DNA of 38,258 nt from the NCBI GenBank assembly GCA_937928215.1, contig CALFWL010000070.1, positions 1 through 38,258 of the forward strand, read 5' to 3'. This stretch comes from an uncultured Pirellulaceae bacterium (lineage in GTDB: Bacteria > Planctomycetota > Planctomycetia > Pirellulales > Pirellulaceae). Below are positions 32,999 through 38,258 of the stretch, piece by piece; the first letter of the stretch is position 1, and each line of letters opens with the position of its first letter. The notes beneath the pieces are model-generated. The model did no database searches. It saw nothing but the letters and a program-made list of their open reading frames with translations, and had not been told where the DNA came from. The position numbers were made by a program, and so were the translations under genes.

Positions 32999-35900
32999 AG
33001 ATCCTAAAAATCGAATTCGAAAACTTGAACTCGCTGCGTGGCGAACAGACAATTGATCTCGAATCGGGTGACCTTGCCGAAGCAGGGATCTTTGCGATTA
33101 CGGGTCCGACGGGAGCGGGCAAGTCAACGATTCTGGACGCGATAACGCTGGCCTTGTACGGCAAGGCTGCTCGTTACGGAGCGTCCCCCAGCCCGGAAAA
33201 CATGATGAGCCGCCACACTGGTCACTGCCGATCAGAAATTGTTTTTGAAACTTCGGAGGGTCGGTTTCGCGCGGCATGGCAGCTGAATCGCGCGAGAAAA
33301 AAACCAGACGGAAAAGTTCAACAGGCTAGGCACCAAGTCTTCGACCACGAGGACACACCATTGACGCAGAAAATCAAGGAAACGTCCGGAAAAATTGAAG
33401 AGCTGATCGGGCTGGACTTCGATCGATTTCTGCGGTCGGCTCTTTTGGCTCAAGGCGAGTTTGCTAAATTTCTGAAGTCGGATGTCAATGAACGCTCACG
33501 GCTTCTGGAGAGTCTGACCGGGACCAGCATCTATTCTGATTTGTCTCAATTGGTTTACGAACAATACAAAGACCGAGAAAATCAACTCAAGCAGCGAGAG
33601 GCGATACTCGATGCCGTCGTGCTGCTTACCGTCGATGAATTGAAGGAGAAACAGACCCAAAGCAAAGCCCTAGAAGTTGAACTTGAATCGCTGAAGAAGA
33701 AACAAAAGGCGGCCAACGAGCGAGTCGAACTAGGCAAGCAATCGCGTGAGGCGACCGCGTCGAAGCAACAACTGACCACAACATTGAAGTCGCTTGAGGA
33801 ACAGGGCAAAGCATTGGCGGCGGATGAACAACGTTTGAAATGGCACCAGAAAGCAGTTACCTTCAAACCTGACTTGGGAAAAATCGACCAGCAACGGACG
33901 CAATGTTCGGATGCCGATAAACAAGCGCGGCTTGCGGTTGAGCAAACCGAAACGTCTGGCCAAACGCTAAAACTTCAACTGCATCACGCCGACACGTGGC
34001 TGGCCGATCGCAACCAACAGCTCCAGAAAGAGTTAGATGCCGAATCCGGACGGCAGACGACGTTGACAGGTCAACAAACGTTGGCGACAAAATGGCTAAC
34101 GGCAAACGCAGTCGACAAAACGCTGGCTGAGGCGATCCCTAGTATTCGAACCTGCTTAGCCAAATTATCCTCGAGCCGACGAAGCGGCCGCGAAGCGACG
34201 GCACGTTTGGAAAGACTCGCCGGGACACTGGAAAAGACGGAGGGATCGATCCAACAGTCGAAGAAGGATCTTGATTCACTTACGACGGTGATTGACAAAC
34301 AGCAGGAAGCGTTGAACAAACAGCTAGAATTGCTGTCGCAGGAACTGGACGGTGCGGATTCGGACAGGTTACACGAACAACGAGATCGGTTAACGGAAAA
34401 GATCGCGGCCCTGACGGCAATGGCCGGACAAGAAGTCGAGGCCAAGGAACTAAAACAAGCGATCAACACGAAACAAACATCCGCAAAGGAGAAGAAAGGC
34501 GACACTGAGCAACAGGAACGCGAACTCAAGAAAGCGACGGAAGCGGCAAAGGATCAAGAAGAAACCTGTGCTGCACTCGAAATCGCCGTCGAACAGGCTC
34601 GGCTGGTCGCAGATTTGGCGGAGCATCGGGCCAACCTCAAGGACGGCGAAGAATGCCCGCTGTGTGGTTCGCTGGAACATCCGGCGGTCGATGGGGAACC
34701 GGCATCACCTTTGGCAACCTTGCAACAGCAGCTTGGCAAAGCTCGTAAGTCGTTGACGAAACTGGCGGCGACACAGCAGGCTCAAGCAGAGCGACTGACA
34801 CTGGCCAAGGCATCGCTCCAAACCAAGCTGCAAGAAATCAAGAACGACCAAGAGCGTCTTTCGAAACTCAATCTGAACCTCAGCCAGCAAGCGACCAAGC
34901 TGGAGCTCTCGGCCGAGGAAGCAAAAGATTTGACCGCGACGAAGACGGCGGCCGAGCTTCAGTTCGATCAATTCAAACGGCGAATGTCGCAGGTTGACGT
35001 TCTACGTGTATCGGTACAAAAGTGTGAAAAAACTGTTCAGCAAAGCTTGGGCCAGCAAGATTTACTCGCTCAGACTCTGAAATCAGCCGAGGCCAACCTG
35101 GCTGACCTGAAAAGTCAACAAACCGAGGCGACGCAGCAACTGGAATCCGCCAACATCGATGTTCAACACCAAACGCAGCAACTGAAAAAGCTGCTTGAGC
35201 CGTTCAAGTTAACGACTCCCGACCTAGAAGCGATCGAGCAGTTTCAACAATCACTTGATCGACGTAGCCAAGCGTTTCAAGCCCGAACCAATGAATTGAG
35301 CCAACTGGAATCGCAATTGGTCAAAAGCCAACAAGTGGCCAAAGATCTCCTGCGTGAACAGCAAGAAACCGCACGCGAGTTGTCGCGGGTGGAAACGTGG
35401 ACGCGAGAAGAGCCCCTGCGTTCGGCTAGTTTGCCTGCGGCCGCCAACTTGAGAGATGCGCTCGCGTGGTCAACCGTGACAGAACTGGCAGAAGAATTGG
35501 GCTCACTTCGCACAGCATGGCAGCAAGCGGTCGAACGAGAACAGGTTCGGGTAAACGCGGCGACCGAGAGTCGGAAGGCATTTACTACCGCGTCTGCGGC
35601 ATTTCTAGCAAGTGCAGTGCAGGGCGGTTTCGAAAGTGTTGCTCAACTCCAATCGCAATTGCTCTCTGACGACGCCGCTGAGACAATCGCCAACCGCTTG
35701 GAGCAACACAAAGAACAACTCAACAAAACGCGTGGGCAACTGGAACAGCTAGAGGAAACTCTGACGTCGCTCAAGGAAAAATCGGCTCCCGACGAACAAG
35801 AACTCGCAAAGCAGGTCGCCGAATTAGAGCAACTGGAAAACGACGCGAACCAAAAACAACAGCAACGTACCACCATCGAAAACGCTCTCGATGCCGATCT

Positions 35901-36465
35901 TCAACAAAGGAAAAAACAAGAACAGGCGCACAAGGAATTGCAAAACCAGCGTCAGCAGTTGGTAACGTGGCAAAGACTCAACGAGATCATCGGCAGTGCA
36001 GATGGCAAAAAATTTCGCACGTTCGCTCAGGGAATTTCGTTGGACCTAGTGATCCGGCACGCGAACCAACACTTGACCGAACTGAGCACGCGATATCGTT
36101 TGCAACGGCGTGCGGCGGATTCTCTGGGGCTAGAAATTTGCGACTTGCATCAGGCAAACGCGTTGCGTCCGATGGAAAGCTTGTCCGGTGGCGAGAGCTT
36201 TGTGGTTTCGCTCGCGTTGGCGTTGGGCTTGTCCGATCTGGCCGGGCAATCGGTTCGAATTGACTCGTTGTTCATCGACGAAGGTTTCGGAACGCTCGAC
36301 CCAGAGACACTCGACATGGCCGTCGCGGCATTGGAACGCTTGCAGGCTCGTAACAAAACGATTGGCGTGATTTCGCATGTTGAACTACTCAAGGAACGCA
36401 TCACGACTCAGATTCAGGTACAACCCAATGCAGGCGGAACCAGCGAATTGAAAATCGTGGCGTGA
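32995..36465 (+). CDS. sbcC: Exonuclease subunit SbcC (Rad50-type SMC ATPase)
   Basis: A 1156-aa ATPase partner of SbcD. Walker A GPTGAGKST is at residues 37-45. Two very long Gln/Glu/Lys-rich coiled coils surround a zinc hook CPLC (C554, C557). The C-terminal lobe holds the ABC signature LSGGESFVVSLALALGLSDLA and Walker B LFIDEGFGTLD, then a D-loop and GVISHVELLKERI. Its ATG overlaps the sbcD TGA, so the two are coupled. Length is normal for SbcC. Confidence 0.96.
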   Translation: MKILKIEFENLNSLRGEQTIDLESGDLAEAGIFAITGPTGAGKSTILDAITLALYGKAARYGASPSPENMMSRHTGHCRSEIVFETSEGRFRAAWQLNRARKKPDGKVQQARHQVFDHEDTPLTQKIKETSGKIEELIGLDFDRFLRSALLAQGEFAKFLKSDVNERSRLLESLTGTSIYSDLSQLVYEQYKDRENQLKQREAILDAVVLLTVDELKEKQTQSKALEVELESLKKKQKAANERVELGKQSREATASKQQLTTTLKSLEEQGKALAADEQRLKWHQKAVTFKPDLGKIDQQRTQCSDADKQARLAVEQTETSGQTLKLQLHHADTWLADRNQQLQKELDAESGRQTTLTGQQTLATKWLTANAVDKTLAEAIPSIRTCLAKLSSSRRSGREATARLERLAGTLEKTEGSIQQSKKDLDSLTTVIDKQQEALNKQLELLSQELDGADSDRLHEQRDRLTEKIAALTAMAGQEVEAKELKQAINTKQTSAKEKKGDTEQQERELKKATEAAKDQEETCAALEIAVEQARLVADLAEHRANLKDGEECPLCGSLEHPAVDGEPASPLATLQQQLGKARKSLTKLAATQQAQAERLTLAKASLQTKLQEIKNDQERLSKLNLNLSQQATKLELSAEEAKDLTATKTAAELQFDQFKRRMSQVDVLRVSVQKCEKTVQQSLGQQDLLAQTLKSAEANLADLKSQQTEATQQLESANIDVQHQTQQLKKLLEPFKLTTPDLEAIEQFQQSLDRRSQAFQARTNELSQLESQLVKSQQVAKDLLREQQETARELSRVETWTREEPLRSASLPAAANLRDALAWSTVTELAEELGSLRTAWQQAVEREQVRVNAATESRKAFTTASAAFLASAVQGGFESVAQLQSQLLSDDAAETIANRLEQHKEQLNKTRGQLEQLEETLTSLKEKSAPDEQELAKQVAELEQLENDANQKQQQRTTIENALDADLQQRKKQEQAHKELQNQRQQLVTWQRLNEIIGSADGKKFRTFAQGISLDLVIRHANQHLTELSTRYRLQRRAADSLGLEICDLHQANALRPMESLSGGESFVVSLALALGLSDLAGQSVRIDSLFIDEGFGTLDPETLDMAVAALERLQARNKTIGVISHVELLKERITTQIQVQPNAGGTSELKIVA

Positions 36466-36496
36466 CAGATGATGCTCGCGCGACTACATTGCGTTC

Positions 36497-36578
36497 GGAT
36501 TCGACAGACGACAACTACCGGATTCCATTTCATCTCGCTTGTGTAAAATTGGCAATGAAACATTTTCCTACGGTCACT
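36497..36578 (+). repeat. CCGGAT dispersed repeat, copy F
   Basis: GATTCGACAGACGACAACTA is followed by CCGGATTCCATTTCATCTCG and then GTGTAAAATTGGCAATGAAA, closing near CCTACGG. Clear alignment to copies D and E. It lies in the 136-nt gap between sbcC and the NusG-like gene, close to the latter's start. Confidence 0.85.
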
Positions 36579-36601
36579 TTTTTACCCGCAAATCCACACT
36601 C

Positions 36602-37168
36602 ATGCCGATCTTGAAAGAAGAAGCCGATATCTATCCAGACGATTTGCTGGACGATGCGACGTTGCTCAAACTTTTGAATGAAGACCGTTCGTGGTGGTGC
36701 GTTTACACGATCTCTCGCCGCGAAAAAGATCTGATGCGGAGGCTTCAAGCCTTGGAAGTGCCGCATTATGGACCAATGATTCCCAAACGCTATCGATCGC
36801 CCAACGGTCGGTTACGAACATCGTTTATCCCAATGTTCCCAAATTACGTGTTCATGCTGGCCAACGAGGATGAGCGAGTGCAGGCCATGACCACCAACTG
36901 CGTATCAACCTGCAATGCGGTGGTCCAACACGAGGCCTTGGTCGAGGACTTGCGGCAGGTTCACAAGATCGTTAACCAAGGCGAAGCGTTGACACCCGAG
37001 GCCAAGTTGCAAGCTGGTTCAAAGGTTCGCGTGCGCAGTGGGCCATTCGCGGGACTTGAAGGTAATGTGCTCCGACGACACGGGAAAACCCGCCTTTTGC
37101 TGTCCGTCCGCTACCTCGAGCAGGGCGTTTCCATGGAAATGGACGAGGCTTTGCTGGAAGCCGTCTGA
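36602..37168 (+). CDS. NusG-like antitermination factor (RfaH/UpxY-type paralog)
   Basis: A 188-aa protein from ATG 36602; the frame extends upstream only into repeat copy F. NGN domain: WWCVYTISRREKDLMRRL, VPHYGPMIPKRY and the FPNYVFM strand. KOW domain: GSKVRVRSGPFAGLEGNVLR. Lack of neighbouring secE or ribosomal-protein genes, and a GDP-fucose synthase downstream, point to a specialised operon antiterminator for a polysaccharide locus rather than housekeeping NusG. That assignment is inferred from context. Confidence 0.85.
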   Translation: MPILKEEADIYPDDLLDDATLLKLLNEDRSWWCVYTISRREKDLMRRLQALEVPHYGPMIPKRYRSPNGRLRTSFIPMFPNYVFMLANEDERVQAMTTNCVSTCNAVVQHEALVEDLRQVHKIVNQGEALTPEAKLQAGSKVRVRSGPFAGLEGNVLRRHGKTRLLLSVRYLEQGVSMEMDEALLEAV

Positions 37169-37562
37169 TAGCATCGCCGCCCCGCCCCCGTCACATTCGT
37201 TCCAAACTGTCCTGTCGGCACGGATTCGGCAAACTCGTGCCAAGCCAACCTTTCCTCGGCGTGGCAATCCTGAAGATTTGACTATTCTCGGCACTTAGGA
37301 TCGAGCGGCTAATTAAAGTGTTGTTTCGTTCCGCGAAAGCAACGTTTCAAGCAACTTTCGCCGAGCGAAAGGCGACACTTATTTGTCGCACGCACCTTAC
37401 CTTTTTCGAAAACCCTCAGAGACAAGGCTTACTCGCCCTGTCGGCGTGTCGGGTAAGGGGTACGATATAGGGCTCGAATGCCAACGATTTTTAATGGGGT
37501 GTCACCCGAGGGAACGGAGTGCGCGCCAAACTGGAAAATTGCCAAGAGCCGATCCGAGCAAG
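37169..37562. other. Long untranslated stretch before GDP-fucose synthase
   Basis: No gene is seen. The stretch holds an inverted repeat GCGAAAG (37333-37339) / CTTTCGC (37355-37361). With copy D it makes 538 nt between the NusG-like gene and the TTG start of the next gene. This is a plausible site for a promoter and for an antiterminator-responsive leader, but no ops-like element is recognised. Confidence 0.45.
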
Positions 37563-37667
37563 GACTTGCCAAACAATGACTACAGGATTCGATTTCAGCT
37601 CGACCGATTAAAAACGGCAATGGACCATGAATCATTTCCATCCGGTTACTCGTTTATTCGCGAGTCC
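37563..37667 (+). repeat. CCGGAT dispersed repeat, copy D
   Basis: GACTTGCCAAACAATGACTA, then AGGATTCGATTTCAGCTCGA, then ATTAAAAACGGCAATGGACC, then CATTTCCATCCGG, ending with TATTCGCGAGTCC. Together with copy B it is one of the most complete copies, including the outer GCGAGT flank. It ends 39 nt before the GDP-fucose synthase start. Confidence 0.85.
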
Positions 37668-37706
37668 TAACCTGACTTTGAAAACCCTGCTGAATTCAGA
37701 CTTATT

Positions 37707-38258
37707 TTGACTGATCCACTTAAACAACGACCCATTTTTCACGATCAAACTGTCTACGTTGCCGGTCACCGAGGCATGGTAGGTTCGGCGGTTATGAGAT
37801 CGCTTGAATCTAGTGGCTATTCGAACATCATTACTCGGACCAGCAGCGAGCTGAATTTGTGCGACCAAGCCGCCGTCGCCGAATTCTTCGAATCTCAAAA
37901 ACCCGACGTTGTGATTTTTGCGGCAGCAAAGGTCGGCGGAATTCACGCAAACAAAACGTATCCTGCGGAGTTTCTCTACGAAAATCTGACGATGGCTTCC
38001 AACGCGATCCACGCAGCGTATCAGGCGGGTGTGAATCGATTCCTGTTTTTGGGCAGCACTTGCATTTATCCCCGAATGGCTCCTCAGCCGATGGTGGAAG
38101 ACTGTCTGCTGACCAGTCCGCTTGAAACCACCAACGAAGCGTATGCACTGGCAAAAATTGCCGGGCTGAAACTCTGCGAACACTATCGAAGTCAATATGG
38201 CGTCCTGTTTCACAGTGCAATGCCGACCAATCTGTACGGGCCGGGCGACAACTATCAT
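37707..38258 (+). CDS. fcl: GDP-L-fucose synthase, N-terminal part (runs off the window)
   Basis: The first 184 codons of an NADPH-dependent epimerase/reductase making GDP-L-fucose from GDP-4-keto-6-deoxymannose. Cofactor motif [38 protein letters not shown]; the catalytic region [15 protein letters not shown]; the active-site Tyr and Lys in [12 protein letters not shown]; then [13 protein letters not shown]. The only possible start in frame is TTG 37707 (giving [20 protein letters not shown]), because TAA lies upstream at 37668-37670. It probably heads a surface-polysaccharide gene cluster with the NusG-like gene. Confidence 0.92.
   Translation, partial: MTDPLKQRPIFHDQTVYVAGHRGMVGSAVMRSLESSGYSNIITRTSSELNLCDQAAVAEFFESQKPDVVIFAAAKVGGIHANKTYPAEFLYENLTMASNAIHAAYQAGVNRFLFLGSTCIYPRMAPQPMVEDCLLTSPLETTNEAYALAKIAGLKLCEHYRSQYGVLFHSAMPTNLYGPGDNYH

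Noticed and set aside
37632-38258. 208-aa minus-strand open frame at the right edge
   Set aside because: Antisense to GDP-L-fucose synthase, which has all expected motifs when read from the TTG start.

Overview
The window looks like the chromosome of a marine planctomycete of the Pirellulaceae/Rhodopirellula type. This is an inference from gene content: CxPSR/CxPTR sulfatases, Tat-exported Gfo/Idh/MocA oxidoreductases paired with 3-keto-disaccharide hydrolase (DUF1080) proteins, a red-algal galactan cluster, Uma2 and GxxExxY proteins, and weak Shine-Dalgarno signals. No rRNA or taxonomic marker gene is present.

Region 1 (1 to about 5178) is the right end of an integrative element. It carries parB, a VirD4/TraD-like ATPase, a run of small overlapping genes for membrane and unknown proteins, a 20-codon leader peptide overlapping an excisionase-like HTH gene, a shared terminator, and a tyrosine integrase. 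It ends at a 42-nt copy of the 3' part of tRNA-Arg(UCU), the expected attR. The intact tRNA and left end should lie beyond base 1. Bases 5179-5683 are a non-coding junction with the host chromosome.

Region 2 (5684-16234) is a same-strand carbohydrate cluster: GH117 (anhydro-L-galactosidase type), GH2 (beta-galactosidase type), a DUF1080/LamG-like secreted protein, a sulfatase, two Gfo/Idh/MocA oxidoreductases and a DUF1080 protein. Together they suggest exo-acting breakdown of agar or porphyran oligosaccharides, joined to desulfation and a predicted oxidative 3-keto-glycoside route.

Region 3 (16391-24083) has a cation/proton antiporter with a TrkA-type domain, a DUF2459 protein, a divergent pair of photolyases (an FeS-BCP-like protein that seems to have lost its cluster ligands, and a class I CPD photolyase), cysteine synthase, and a frameshifted Uma2 gene. 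Region 4 (24132-29571, minus strand) holds kynureninase and 3-hydroxyanthranilate dioxygenase as a small operon, a decayed alpha/beta-hydrolase, a Tat-exported NHL propeller protein and a second sulfatase. Region 5 (30063-36465) is a DNA repair block (exonuclease III, SbcD, SbcC) interrupted by a GxxExxY gene between two 112-bp direct repeats. Region 6 (36602-end) starts what is probably a surface-polysaccharide locus: a NusG/RfaH-like protein, then GDP-L-fucose synthase with a TTG start, cut off by the window edge.

Two repeat systems are the most novel features. One is the pair of 112-bp repeats (5 mismatches) with inverted ends that bracket the GxxExxY gene. The other is a dispersed family of about 80-100 bp intergenic elements with CCGGAT...ATCCGG ends: six clear copies (near 10554, 18411, 26551, 29624, 36497 and 37563) plus degenerate traces, one apparently inside a coding region.
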